The notes under the pieces are model-generated. The model had not been told where the DNA came from and searched no databases. It saw only the letters and a program-made list of their open reading frames with translations. The position numbers and the translations under genes were made by a program. DNA of 64,000 nucleotides, from positions 45,177 to 109,176 of the forward strand of contig JAHHIG010000019.1 of assembly GCA_019358895.1 (NCBI GenBank), read 5' to 3'. Of this stretch, positions 1-8,630 are shown in pieces. Numbering within the stretch: the first letter of the stretch is position 1; every line of letters begins with the position of its first letter. The stretch is from Tildeniella nuda ZEHNDER 1965/U140 (GTDB lineage: Bacteria > Cyanobacteriota > Cyanobacteriia > Leptolyngbyales > Leptolyngbyaceae).

Positions 1-86
1 CCTAGTGTTCTGTCAAAAACATACCTCACACCCATCCCAGCTTTGGTTTACCCGTCAACTAAAAGTTGACAGACGACTAGCGAACG

Positions 87-581
87 TTAGGCGAGGGCTG
101 GGGCGAGGGCTGCCACAGGCGTGGGGGTGGACGCTTTTTTGGTGCGACGGGCAAATTGTTGTTTCAGTTGTTCGACGACGGTTTCCATCCCCGGCATATC
201 TTTGTGCGCTTTAGCACAGTCATAGACTTTGAGCGCCGCTGTATAGGCTTCGCAGTTGGCGGCGGTGTAGGTGTCGTTGACCACACTTTGCAGTTGAGTG
301 ATCGCCATCAAAATCGGATGAAGGTCTTCCATCAATTGCACGTCTTTTTGCATTTCTTCAATGTCAAACGATCGCGGCAGACAATCGTTATGACGTTGAG
401 CCACTTCCAGCGCATTTAAGATGAAGCCCCGTGAGCGATCGCCAGTTTTGGGCAGTGCCTTACGTTCGTCAGCAGTAAAGGAGGTCAGGAAGGGCATGGC
501 TGTTTTGAGCGTTTCAATCGCTTCTACGACGGTAGTTTTGTCGCTGGCACTGAGCGTAGCACTGACTCGATTTTGGATCAT
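87..581 (-). CDS. hypothetical helical protein
   Basis: I do not recognise this 164-residue protein. It is soluble and predicted mostly helical, with no signal peptide or membrane segment. The last 20 or so residues are Arg/Lys then Ala/Pro-rich and probably disordered. The ATG at 581 follows an AAGGT-like ribosome site on the - strand, which supports the start. It stands alone, with the 71-bp repeat array upstream of it (679-1031). The length, codon use and HIP1 sites in the coding frame suggest a real gene. No function can be assigned. Confidence 0.7.
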   Translation of the reverse strand: MIQNRVSATLSASDKTTVVEAIETLKTAMPFLTSFTADERKALPKTGDRSRGFILNALEVAQRHNDCLPRSFDIEEMQKDVQLMEDLHPILMAITQLQSVVNDTYTAANCEAYTAALKVYDCAKAHKDMPGMETVVEQLKQQFARRTKKASTPTPVAALAPALA

Positions 582-678
582 TTTGTTACCTTCTAAGGTG
601 GTTACTACTTAGATAGCTTGCCGCTGCGGTGGCTGACCAAGGGCGATCACCCCTCACCGAAGATCTACGGAGCACTCA

Positions 679-1031
679 GTGACAGCAGCATTCAGGAGTC
701 AGGAGCCAGAAGTCAGAAGTGAACAAGGCTTCCAGGATGGCTTTCAGGTGTGACAGCAGCATTCAGGAGTCAGGAGCCAGAAGTCAGAAGTGAACAAGGC
801 TTCCAGGATGGCTTTCAGGTGTGACAGCAGCATTCAGGAGTCAGGAGCCAGAAGTCAGAAGTGAACAAGGCTTCCAGGATGGCTTTCAGGTGTGACAGCA
901 GCATTCAGGAGTCAGGAGCTAGAAGTCAGAAGTGAACAAGGCTTCCAGGATGGCTTTCAGGTGTGACAGCAGCATTCAGGAGTCAGGAGCTAGAAGTCAG
1001 AAGTGAACAAGGCTTCCAGGATGGCTTTCAG
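679..1031. repeat. 71-bp tandem repeat, five copies
   Basis: Five head-to-tail copies with exact 71-bp spacing begin at about 680, 751, 822, 893 and 964. The last copy lacks its final bases. Copies 1-3 read GGAGCCAGAAG where copies 4-5 read GGAGCTAGAAG; otherwise they look identical. Each unit contains short direct repeats of the form TCAGGAGTCAGGAG. Because 71 is not a multiple of three and all frames carry stops, this is not coding. The near identity points to recent expansion. Confidence 0.95.
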
Positions 1032-1220
1032 ACTGAGTGATGGACTTCATTTGGCTGCAAACTGCTGTATGAATCACTGGTACAAGATTTAAGGCCTTTT
1101 TGTGACTTTTTGGAAGCACTTAAGGACGCTGAGCGAAACAGGCCATGGCGATCGCCAAGAAATATTTGAGCCAATCGTCCTGCACGCGCTGCCTCGATTT
1201 AAATCTGACCGGAGGCCATT

Positions 1221-1260
1221 GAAGAACGGATGAAGATATCTGTGGAAGCATCCGTTCTTC
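1221..1260. promoter_or_regulatory. stem-loop in the leader of the exporter permease
   Basis: GAAGAACGGATG (1221-1232) pairs perfectly with CATCCGTTCTTC (1249-1260) across a 16-nt loop. No T-tract follows. It lies about 90 bp upstream of the permease start. It could be an RNA leader element or the end of an upstream transcript; the sequence does not decide. Confidence 0.45.
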
Positions 1261-1350
1261 CTGTTTAGCTGATTGAGGAGAGAAGGATCGGTATAAGGAT
1301 CACAGCTAAAAACGCCCAGATGAATCTGAAACAGTAGAGCAAGCAGGCCA

Positions 1351-2193
1351 ATGAATACGAAACAGGTACACCATAAAGAACTGGTCATTGAGGCAGGTCG
1401 GGCAGAGCGCCAATATTGGAAGGATCTCTGGAAGTACCGGGAACTGTTTTATTTTTTAGCGTGGCGCGATATTTTGGTGCGTTACAAGCAAACAGTGATC
1501 GGGCTGGCGTGGGCACTGATAAGACCCTTTTTGACGATGGTCGTGTTTACAGTGGTGTTTGGCAATTTGGCAAAGTTACCCGCACCAGCAGGGGTGCCAT
1601 ATCCCATCTTGGTTTTTGCTGCTATGTTGCCCTGGCAGTTCTTTTCAGGAGCGATGTCTGAGTGTAGCAATAGCCTGATCGCGAACTCAAACCTGATTTC
1701 TAAGGTCTACTTTCCGCGTTTGATTGTGCCGACGAGTGCGGTAATTGTGAGCTTTGTCGATTTCTTGATTTCGGGTATGATTTTGCTGGGGCTAATGGCG
1801 TGGTATAACTTTGTGCCCGATTGGCATATTCTGACGCTGCCGCTGTTTATCGTCATTGCGTTTGCAGCCGCGATCGGCATTGGTCTCTGGTTAGCGGCAT
1901 TAAATGTGGAGTACCGCGATTTTCGCTACATCGTGCCGTTTATTGTGCAGTTTGGGCTGTATATCTCGCCAGTGGGCTTTAGCAGTAGTGTGGTGCCTGA
2001 CCAGTGGCGATTGCTGTACTCGCTCAATCCAATGGTAAGTGTGATTGATGGCTTTCGGTGGGCAATTTTGAAGGGCAATGCGGAGATTTATCTACCAGGC
2101 TTTGCGCTGTCGCTGGGTTTGGTGGTGCTGTTGTTTTTTAGTGGCATCTGGTACTTCCGCCGTATGGAACGCACGTTTGCCGATGTCATTTAG
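1351..2193 (+). CDS. ABC-2 polysaccharide exporter permease (Wzm-like)
   Basis: Inner-membrane channel subunit of an ABC exporter for lipid-linked polysaccharide. The 280 residues match the family's usual length. A cytoplasmic N-terminus is followed by six hydrophobic segments. Family landmarks are visible: a GLAWALIRPF motif near residue 50, YFPRLIVP near 128, NVEYRDFRY near 183 and NPM..VIDGFRWA near 225. Its ATPase partner should be the gene at 4694, but toxin-antitoxin remnants lie between them, so the usual tight permease-ATPase operon is interrupted. The ATG at 1351 has only a weak GCAGG ribosome site. Confidence 0.9.
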   Translation: MNTKQVHHKELVIEAGRAERQYWKDLWKYRELFYFLAWRDILVRYKQTVIGLAWALIRPFLTMVVFTVVFGNLAKLPAPAGVPYPILVFAAMLPWQFFSGAMSECSNSLIANSNLISKVYFPRLIVPTSAVIVSFVDFLISGMILLGLMAWYNFVPDWHILTLPLFIVIAFAAAIGIGLWLAALNVEYRDFRYIVPFIVQFGLYISPVGFSSSVVPDQWRLLYSLNPMVSVIDGFRWAILKGNAEIYLPGFALSLGLVVLLFFSGIWYFRRMERTFADVI

Positions 2194-2509
2194 GCTGGCT
2201 GTAGTTTGGTAACGCGGCTGGTGCTGTTTGCCTACGGCATGACATCCTCTAAAGCGAGGCGTAATTCTGGAAAGAGCGTTGACTGAGTCATCACATCGGG
2301 ACGTCACACTGTTGCCTCGGTTGCAGGAGGGCGAATCAAACACGTTTTAAGAATCGTTCAATTTCGCTGTAAGCGCAGCATTTCTCCTGAACGCTTTCGC
2401 CGGAAACTGCAAGAACTCACCCAGGTGATGGAACGCTCTCAAACGTTGCGTCAGTCCTATACACTTGAGACAGAGTAGGATCGATCGTGCGGTAGGATCG
2501 AGCAAACGA
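2194..2509. other. gap with a possible coding fossil
   Basis: There is no intact gene. On the + strand an open stretch from 2359 to the TAG at 2476-2478 reads as a plausible basic, helical C-terminus (FRRKLQELTQVMERSQTLR) but has no start codon. It could be a remnant of a lost gene. I cannot name its family. Confidence 0.3.
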
Positions 2510-2872
2510 ATGATTGAACAAAAATACATCGACTATTGGCGCGATCGCCAAGCGAAGCAAGCGGCTGAAGCGAAAGCATTGGCTCAACAAGCATGGATCG
2601 ATGTACAGCAAATTGCTGATTTATTAGTGTCTGAGTTTGGGGCAACCCAGATTATTGTCTTTGGCTCTTTAGTGAAGGATGATTGTTTTGACGCTGAATC
2701 AGACCTTGATATCGCTGTAGCAGGTATTCCACCCGCACAATTTTTCTCAGCAATGGCAGCGGCTAATCGGATCACGCAGCAATGGGTAGATCTAAAACCG
2801 ATGGAGTCGCTCGATCCGCACTTTCTTCAAAAAGTTCTCAAAACGGGAAAACGCATCAATGCGGAAGGTTAA
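2510..2872 (+). CDS. MNT-type nucleotidyltransferase (antitoxin of a HEPT/MNT module)
   Basis: Minimal nucleotidyltransferase. In HEPT/MNT modules such proteins neutralise the HEPT toxin, in characterised cases by adding AMP groups to it. The core VFGSLVKDD...SDLDIAV holds the GS motif and the metal-binding D-x-D. I chose the ATG at 2510, which follows an AGGATCG-type ribosome site; an upstream in-frame TTG at 2465 is less likely. The N-terminus is rich in Ala, Lys and Gln and helical, as is common in cyanobacterial members. The stop overlaps the next start by 14 bp, so the two genes are probably translationally coupled. Confidence 0.85.
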   Translation: MIEQKYIDYWRDRQAKQAAEAKALAQQAWIDVQQIADLLVSEFGATQIIVFGSLVKDDCFDAESDLDIAVAGIPPAQFFSAMAAANRITQQWVDLKPMESLDPHFLQKVLKTGKRINAEG

Positions 2873-3362
2873 GGCGGCTGAAATTATGGCGCTGGTAGCG
2901 GATCTTTCGACAGAGTTGGCAAAAATGCAACAGCTCGAAGCGCAAATGCAGCGAGTGCAAACAGAGCTAGACGCTGATCCTGCACGTGCTGATCTGCTCT
3001 ACGAGAATTTTGCACTCAAGCTGCATAATTTTTATACGGGGTGTGAACGTATTTTTCAACTCATTTCAACTGAGCTAAATGGCGGTGTGCCATCGGGTAG
3101 TGACTGGCACCGACGACTGCTAGACCGGATGAAGGTTGAGCGCGAAGACCGACCGGCTGTAATCTCAGCAGCAATGGCGTTGAAACTACAAAACTACCTG
3201 GGCTTTCGCCACGTTGTTCGCAGTTTGTACGGATACGAACTTGATCCGCAGCGGATTGCAGAGCTGGTGAGAGCCTACCCAGCTGTGTGTGGTCAATTTG
3301 AGGGAGAGATACAAGCGTTTATGACGTGGCTGAGAGAACTGTCAACCAGCCTGGATGTCTAG
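2859..3362 (+). CDS. HEPT-like protein (toxin partner of MNT)
   Basis: All-helical 167-residue protein overlapping the MNT gene, the standard position for the HEPT partner. Characterised HEPT toxins are RNases with an R-X4-6-H motif. The equivalent stretch here, near residue 125, is GFRHVVRSLYGYELD: the arginine is present, but serine stands where the catalytic histidine is expected. The gene could be a non-nuclease branch or an inactivated toxin. Start is the ATG at 2859, with an alternative ATG at 2886. Confidence 0.75.
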   Translation: MRKVKAAEIMALVADLSTELAKMQQLEAQMQRVQTELDADPARADLLYENFALKLHNFYTGCERIFQLISTELNGGVPSGSDWHRRLLDRMKVEREDRPAVISAAMALKLQNYLGFRHVVRSLYGYELDPQRIAELVRAYPAVCGQFEGEIQAFMTWLRELSTSLDV

Positions 3363-3475
3363 AGGAGCGATCGAACGGCAAAGGGTGACGTCTCTCAACT
3401 TGAGAACACAAGGTTTTGGGTTCTTGCGGGAGTAAGATAAAGGGAGATCTGGTGATCGCGTGGGAGTTGCGACGC

Positions 3476-3853
3476 ATGACAGTGCCTCTGATTGCTGCAG
3501 AAACGATGGTGGCTTATCGGGCTGCTGCTCGAAGACGAGAACGGTAACGGTGTGATGTGTTGCACGATCGCCATCAATTGGGGTTAGCGGTGGCAACGCA
3601 AGCGGCAGTTTTGCTGAAGCAAGAATTTAAGGCTGAGAAAGTCGTTTTATTTGGATCGATGCTGTCGGTTGCTCACATTCACATACGATCGGATGTCGAT
3701 TTAGCTGTGTGGGGTCTCAACCCTCAAGCCTACTACCGGGCTGTCGGTTGTCTACTAGCGTTGGACTCTAGAATTCAGATTGACTTGGTAGAAGCAGAAT
3801 TAGCCTCTCCGCGCATCCTCCATGCCATTGAAACGACAGGGGTGGTCTTGTGA
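3476..3853 (+). pseudogene. second MNT-type nucleotidyltransferase, interrupted by one stop
   Basis: From the ATG at 3476 the frame reads MTVPLIAAETMVAYRAAARR, which resembles the N-terminus of cyanobacterial MNT proteins. It meets an in-frame TAA at 3545-3547, then continues in the same frame through VVLFGSMLS...SDVDLAVWGL (GS and D-x-D) to the stop at 3853. A GTG at 3557 could restart translation and give a 98-residue catalytic domain. A single C-to-T change (CAA to TAA) would explain the break. No HEPT gene follows. It is a recent pseudogene or a protein trimmed by reinitiation. Confidence 0.75.
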
Positions 3854-3887
3854 AGCCATTTTCCTCGTCATTGGTAATGTAACCGAG

Positions 3888-3992
3888 GGGAATTTTTGTC
3901 GTAAGCCTCATCCGGATATTGCTGGAAAGTCTGCAATCCTGGGTAATATTATTGACACCGTGCCAGACACAGATTGGAATCTTGGTGAATGA
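3888..3992 (+). pseudogene. vapB-like antitoxin remnant
   Basis: The frame ending in TGA at 3990-3992 reads KPHPDIAGKSAILGNIIDTV and then PDTDWNL. This resembles the C-terminus of small antitoxins paired with PIN toxins in cyanobacteria. No proper start or N-terminus is visible. It overlaps the toxin remnant by four bases (ATGA), as intact vapBC pairs often do. Confidence 0.65.
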
Positions 3993-4375
3993 TCATACTC
4001 GATACGCATATATAGCTATGGTGGATCAATGAAGATGCCAACAAGCTTGGGGCGACTAAAAAGGAGCAAATAGAATCGAGTGATAAGGTTGCGGTGTCTG
4101 CAATCAGCTGCTTTGAAGTTGCCTGGCTTGAACGCCATGGACGAATGTACTCCCCCTTGATAGGGCAATCTGGTTTGAAAAAGCGCTAGAGGGTTCTTAT
4201 CCTGTTGCTACCAATAACGCCACAGATTGCGAGCATTGCGGTAGATTTGCCAGAGCACCACCGCGGTCTCTAGGAAAGGCTGATTATTGTAACCGCGATC
4301 GCGTACAACGCTTGTTTGATGTCGGCAAATAGTCAATTCCCAAATTATGCAGCATTGACGGATAGGCTATTGTGA
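3989..4375 (+). pseudogene. vapC-like PIN-domain toxin, decayed
   Basis: The ATG at 3989 opens MIILDTHI, then a TAG (4013-4015) where these proteins normally have tryptophan, then LWWINEDANKLG and VAVSAISCFEVAWLERHGR. After a frame change, WFEKALEGS is recognisable. In another frame come IASIAVDLPEHHR, a TAG, ERLIIVTAIA and LMSANSQFPNYAALTDRL, ending at TGA 4373-4375. These are the successive landmarks of a PIN nuclease, including the first Asp and the C-terminal DR-type region. At least two stops and one frameshift make it non-functional. Confidence 0.8.
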
Positions 4376-4693
4376 GCGATCGCCTGACGCATGGAATCTT
4401 TCAAGCGTTCAGTCGGGTTGCTACTGTTTGAATGGCGCGATCGACAGTCGATCGCGCCGCAATGCGCCTCATGGGTAACAACGTCTTGCCAAAAGAATAA
4501 TGTAAGGCGATCTGTAGTAGGGACGTTCCATGGAACGTCCCTACTACAGATTATGAACTCTCTGCGTAATGTGAAGAGCAGAAGAAGGATGCAGGTTTCT
4601 CGGTATTCTTCCTGATTCTGTAACGAAATGTTTGTACAACCTAAAAGACACAGGGCATTGTACCAACCACTTTAACTTGATGAGGTTTTCCGC
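4376..4693. other. gap before the exporter ATPase
   Basis: No gene is visible. The stretch holds the long palindrome described separately (4510-4551). The bases just before 4694 are probably the leader of the ATPase gene. No clear promoter boxes could be assigned. Confidence 0.5.
4510..4551. repeat. 42-bp perfect palindrome
   Basis: Bases 4510-4551 are their own reverse complement, centred on GACGTTCCATGGAACGTC. The same GGGACGTTCC core is familiar to me as a dispersed palindromic element in cyanobacterial intergenic DNA. As RNA it would form a long hairpin. No T-tract follows, so a mobile palindromic repeat is likelier than a dedicated terminator. Confidence 0.85.
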
Positions 4694-5980
4694 ATGAGTG
4701 ACACGGTTATTCGAGTTGAGAATCTGAGCAAGAAGTATATCCTCAGCCACCAGCAGGAAGGGCAGAAGTATAAGGCGCTGCGGGATGTGATGGCGGATAG
4801 TGCTAAGGCAGTTGGGAAGAAGCTGCTTAAGCCATCGAGCAAAACAGTGAACTCAATCCGCGAGGAGTTTTGGGCGCTGAAGGATGTGTCGTTTGAGATT
4901 AAGCAAGGCGACAGAGTGGGCATTATTGGGCGCAATGGAGCAGGTAAATCGACGCTGTTGAAAGTGTTGAGCCGCATTGTAGAACCAACGAGCGGCAGCA
5001 TTGGTATTCGTGGACGAGTGGCAAGTTTGCTAGAGGTGGGTACGGGATTTCACGCGGAATTGACAGGTAGAGAAAATGTTTATCTCAACGGTGCCATTTT
5101 GGGCATGAGCCGGGAGGAAATTAAACGCAAGTTTGATGAAATTGTAGCGTTTGCTGAGGTAGAGAAGTTTTTAGATACTCCTGTCAAACGTTACTCATCA
5201 GGAATGTATGTCCGTTTAGCCTTTTCAGTGGCAGCTCATTTAGAACCAGAGATTTTAATTGTGGATGAAGTGCTAGCCGTTGGGGATGCTAATTTTCAGA
5301 AGAAGTGCCTTGGCAAAATGCAGGATGTTTCTAAGAACCAGGGTCGAACCATTTTATTTGTTAGTCATAATAGCGATGCAATCCAGAGACTATGCTCGAA
5401 GTGTCTAATGCTCGAACGAGGCCAAGTAGCAGCATATGGTGATATGACTGGCGTAATGTCACGTTACTTATCTAGCAGTAATCATCAAGCTTCACCGATT
5501 CAATGGTTTGATCTTTCTAGCAGTCCTAGGGTGAGAGGAAATAAAAAAGCTCAGTTTACAGCTATTCATTACAACAGTACAAACAAAGCAGTGGCATTTA
5601 ATCCTTATCCAGATGGGCCACTTGAATTTTCAGTATCTATCGAATCTGAGGTTCCACAAACAGTTGGTAGCTTTGCATTAACTTTATACGACCAGAATGG
5701 AGCCAAGTTAGTGAATGCTGATACCCTCTCTACTGGTCAAGTGTTTTCTCTTCAAAGAGGAAAGAATTTAGTTAATCTTACACTTAAACAGTTACACCTA
5801 AATCCAGGCATCTATATCCTTGGATTATGGCTATCTGATCCCTTGTCAAACACTATATTTGACCATATCGAGTCTGCATTTGAAATGGAAGTTGTCGATC
5901 CTGGATTTGAAAGCTTAGGTGCTAGATCATCGGCAGATGGTGTTGTTACATCTTCTTTTGAGTTTTCACTAGTTAATTGA
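4694..5980 (+). CDS. ABC exporter ATPase with Wzt-type C-terminal domain
   Basis: ATPase of the polysaccharide exporter whose channel is at 1351. Walker A (GRNGAGKST) lies at residues 79-87, the signature YSSGMYVRLAFS at about 167-178, Walker B and its aspartate in ILIVDEVLAVGD at 187-198, and the H-loop in FVSHNSD near 225. Residues 270-428 form a beta-rich tail like the Wzt carbohydrate-binding domain, which in characterised systems recognises the finished polymer end. The N-terminus has the long insertion typical of this subfamily. The last third is more AT-rich than the ATPase part, as expected for a variable recognition domain. Confidence 0.92.
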   Translation: MSDTVIRVENLSKKYILSHQQEGQKYKALRDVMADSAKAVGKKLLKPSSKTVNSIREEFWALKDVSFEIKQGDRVGIIGRNGAGKSTLLKVLSRIVEPTSGSIGIRGRVASLLEVGTGFHAELTGRENVYLNGAILGMSREEIKRKFDEIVAFAEVEKFLDTPVKRYSSGMYVRLAFSVAAHLEPEILIVDEVLAVGDANFQKKCLGKMQDVSKNQGRTILFVSHNSDAIQRLCSKCLMLERGQVAAYGDMTGVMSRYLSSSNHQASPIQWFDLSSSPRVRGNKKAQFTAIHYNSTNKAVAFNPYPDGPLEFSVSIESEVPQTVGSFALTLYDQNGAKLVNADTLSTGQVFSLQRGKNLVNLTLKQLHLNPGIYILGLWLSDPLSNTIFDHIESAFEMEVVDPGFESLGARSSADGVVTSSFEFSLVN

Positions 5981-5994
5981 TTCCACGCTAATTA

Positions 5995-6035
5995 GTCTTT
6001 CCAAAACAATGTGCTTCACGATTATCTGGAAAGAC
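5995..6035. other. stem-loop after the ATPase gene
   Basis: GTCTTTCCA (5995-6003) pairs perfectly with TGGAAAGAC (6027-6035) across a 23-nt loop, starting 15 bp after the ATPase stop. It may mark a processing or termination point. No T-run is present. Confidence 0.35.
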
Positions 6036-6133
6036 TGTAACAAGCGGCAGAAACTGGTCAATGCTTTGAGATTGGTGCTGGTTTCTGTCCTCATATTGTT
6101 AAAAACAACCAAAAAACACAAATTATTGAGCGT

Positions 6134-7471
6134 ATGAATACTTGTCAAGAGCCAACAATAGCACTACTGCCGTGGGGACACGTCTGGGAAGACTTTTACG
6201 ATAGCATTGGTGTTTCACTTGAAGCCTTTTGCAATGAAATGACTGGTGGTTGGCAATTTGGGTACATTGATGCACTCAAACTGGCTGGAGTACGAACACT
6301 AGTTATTTATCCATCAACCCGCGTAACTGAACCTACTCGCTTTACACACAAGCCCACAGGTTGCACAATTTGTCTATTACCAGTACCCAAATCTTATCTC
6401 GCAATTCGTCGTCGAATGAAGCTACAGTATCCTTCATTTGGTGGAAGTATAGAGGCTTTGTTTGGTGAAGCTAAGGGCACTCGTCGGACAGTCCACAAAA
6501 TTCTTGGTGACATTGCTCCTTATCTTGCGACACCAATAGGGTTAGTCGCTCAGGAGCTGCGAAAGGAAGGCTGCCACGCCATTTTATGCCAGGAATATGA
6601 ATACTTTCGCTTTGATGTTTGCGCTCTTTTAGGGCGTATGACAGGTTTACCAGTATTTGCGACTTTTCAAGGAACAAACGGTGATGGAAACTGGTTCGGT
6701 CGAAAATTACATCCTCTCACAATTAAATCATGTGGAGGTTTGATTATTGGTCCTCAAACTGAGATCCAACGAGTTCGCACCTCCTACAGCCTTCCACCTC
6801 AAAAAACAGCTCAGATTTTTAATCCTCTTGATTTGGATTTATGGCACCCTGTTGATCGGGCTGAAGCTCGCGCAAAATTGAATTTGCCTGCTCATGCTCA
6901 TGTTGTCATATGGCATGGACGGGTAGAAATGCATATCAAAGGGCTTGATGTGTTACTGGATGCATGGAAGCAGATTTGCTTGGAGCTTGCAGGACGGGAT
7001 CTCCGGTTGCTATTAATTGGTACAGGTAGAGATGCTGAAAAGCTAAAACAACGAATTGCCGAGTTACCTCTGAAAAATGTGCAGTGGGTGAATGAATATA
7101 TTAATGATCGGGCTGCGATGCGGCAACTTTTATCTGCTGCTGATGTCTACGCCTTTCCATCTCGCTTCGAAGGTTTTCCGGTTGCACCAACTGAAGCAAT
7201 GGCTTGTGGATTACCTGTTGTTGCAGCCGCAGCTCCTGGAATTCCTGATATCTTTAAAGCTGGGGAGCAGGATGGCGGTATTGTTGTACCTTGTGATGAC
7301 GCAATAGCTTTTGCATCTGCTCTTAAACAAGTTTTAGAAGATACGGTTTACAGAGATAAACTCGCATACTGTGCTCGTCGCCGCATAGAGGAACACTTTT
7401 CGTTAGAGGCTATTGGCAAACAGCTACGAAGTTTTCTGTTACAGGAAATGAAAACGGTTGCAGACCTTTAG
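6134..7471 (+). CDS. GT4-family glycosyltransferase
   Basis: GT-B retaining sugar transferase of 445 residues. The N-terminal acceptor domain is atypical, beginning ALLPWGHVWEDF. The C-terminal donor domain has IWHGRVEMHIKGLDVLLDAW near 260 and the E-x7-E pair in RFEGFPVAPTEAMACGLPVV (E346 and E354). It is the first transferase after the exporter ATPase, so it probably adds a sugar to the exported polymer. Donor and linkage cannot be read from sequence. The gene is AT-rich compared with later housekeeping genes, typical of polysaccharide loci. Confidence 0.88.
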   Translation: MNTCQEPTIALLPWGHVWEDFYDSIGVSLEAFCNEMTGGWQFGYIDALKLAGVRTLVIYPSTRVTEPTRFTHKPTGCTICLLPVPKSYLAIRRRMKLQYPSFGGSIEALFGEAKGTRRTVHKILGDIAPYLATPIGLVAQELRKEGCHAILCQEYEYFRFDVCALLGRMTGLPVFATFQGTNGDGNWFGRKLHPLTIKSCGGLIIGPQTEIQRVRTSYSLPPQKTAQIFNPLDLDLWHPVDRAEARAKLNLPAHAHVVIWHGRVEMHIKGLDVLLDAWKQICLELAGRDLRLLLIGTGRDAEKLKQRIAELPLKNVQWVNEYINDRAAMRQLLSAADVYAFPSRFEGFPVAPTEAMACGLPVVAAAAPGIPDIFKAGEQDGGIVVPCDDAIAFASALKQVLEDTVYRDKLAYCARRRIEEHFSLEAIGKQLRSFLLQEMKTVADL

Positions 7472-7550
7472 AATTTGCAACAAAAACAAGGTTGACTGTC
7501 AAAGAAACGCTTAATTCATTATCAACAAAAATGTAGGAAGAAGTAAGCTT

Positions 7551-8630
7551 ATGTTTTTCAAAGATATTTACCAGTATTTAAGGACATTTCAGCAAAGAAT
7601 CACAAGACGCATGCAGATGTCATATATCTTGGAGAATTATATCCATCCCTTAATTGTTTCTTTGAGTGTTAAGCACGTCTATGGTCCAAGGCGAATCAAA
7701 TATAACATTGACGAATTGCTAGTGCTATGTTTGCTTAGAGACGGAGAGCTATACATCACATCTTTTATCCATCACTATTTTTCATTGGGGGTTAAACACA
7801 TAGTTTTCTTAGATAATGGCTCAACTGATGACACCATCAAAATAGCGCGTCAACATGAAAACGTCACCATTCTTCGTACAAAAATTCCTTACAGAAAATA
7901 CGAAACTTTTATGAAGAAGTACTTGGTAAAACGTTTTTCAAGAAACAGATGGAACTTATTTTCTGATATAGACGAGTTATTTGATTATCCTTACTCTGAC
8001 AAACTCGGTTTAAAGTCTTTTTTGAATTACCTGAATGCAAACTCTTATACCGCTGTTTTAGCGCACATGCTTGATATGTTTTCAGAAGTTCCATTAGGAC
8101 TTTTGAAGAGCGATAAGAGTGACGATCTGAAGAAGACATACACGTTTTATGACATCTCTAATCTTAGAAGAGAAAGATATCCTTCAGGGTATGGAGATAG
8201 CAAGGAAAATATCAATTGGCATATCGGTGGGGTTCGTAAAACCTTGTTCAACACAGATAATTATCTAACAAAAGCTGCTTTGATTCTCTATAAGCAGAAA
8301 ATGCGTATCTTTGTTAATTGCCATCAAGTTGAATTTGCATCAATAGCTGATGTTACAACTGTACTTCTACACTATCCCTTCACAAGTTTATTCTATAAAA
8401 AGGTTGCTGATGCGGTAGAAACTGATAGGTATGCATCATCAGCGAGTCAAGAGTATGAAATGTACTGGAAGAGATTGCAGGAGGATAAGAACCTTCCTAT
8501 TAAACAAGAAAATGCCTGCCAGTTGACAAGAGTTGATGAATTAATAGAAAGGGATTTTTTAGTTATTTCTGAAAGCTATGTTCAATGGGTAAAGCAATAT
8601 GGCAAAGCTGCTAAAAGCATCAATTATTAA
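7551..8630 (+). CDS. glycosyltransferase family 2-like protein
   Basis: GT-A type transferase of 359 residues in the group that begins with a C/R-rich DGE motif (LLRDGELYITSFIHHY), followed by VFLDNGSTDDT near residue 85 and the metal-binding SDIDELFDY near 140. This pattern fits the GT2-related families Glyco_tranf_2_4 and GT92. It has no signal peptide and is presumably cytoplasmic. It lies 79 bp after the previous transferase in the same direction. AT-rich codon use again suggests a laterally exchanged cluster. Confidence 0.82.
   Translation: MFFKDIYQYLRTFQQRITRRMQMSYILENYIHPLIVSLSVKHVYGPRRIKYNIDELLVLCLLRDGELYITSFIHHYFSLGVKHIVFLDNGSTDDTIKIARQHENVTILRTKIPYRKYETFMKKYLVKRFSRNRWNLFSDIDELFDYPYSDKLGLKSFLNYLNANSYTAVLAHMLDMFSEVPLGLLKSDKSDDLKKTYTFYDISNLRRERYPSGYGDSKENINWHIGGVRKTLFNTDNYLTKAALILYKQKMRIFVNCHQVEFASIADVTTVLLHYPFTSLFYKKVADAVETDRYASSASQEYEMYWKRLQEDKNLPIKQENACQLTRVDELIERDFLVISESYVQWVKQYGKAAKSINY

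Noticed and set aside
679..1031. CRISPR array
   Set aside because: Units are directly adjacent with no unique spacers between them.
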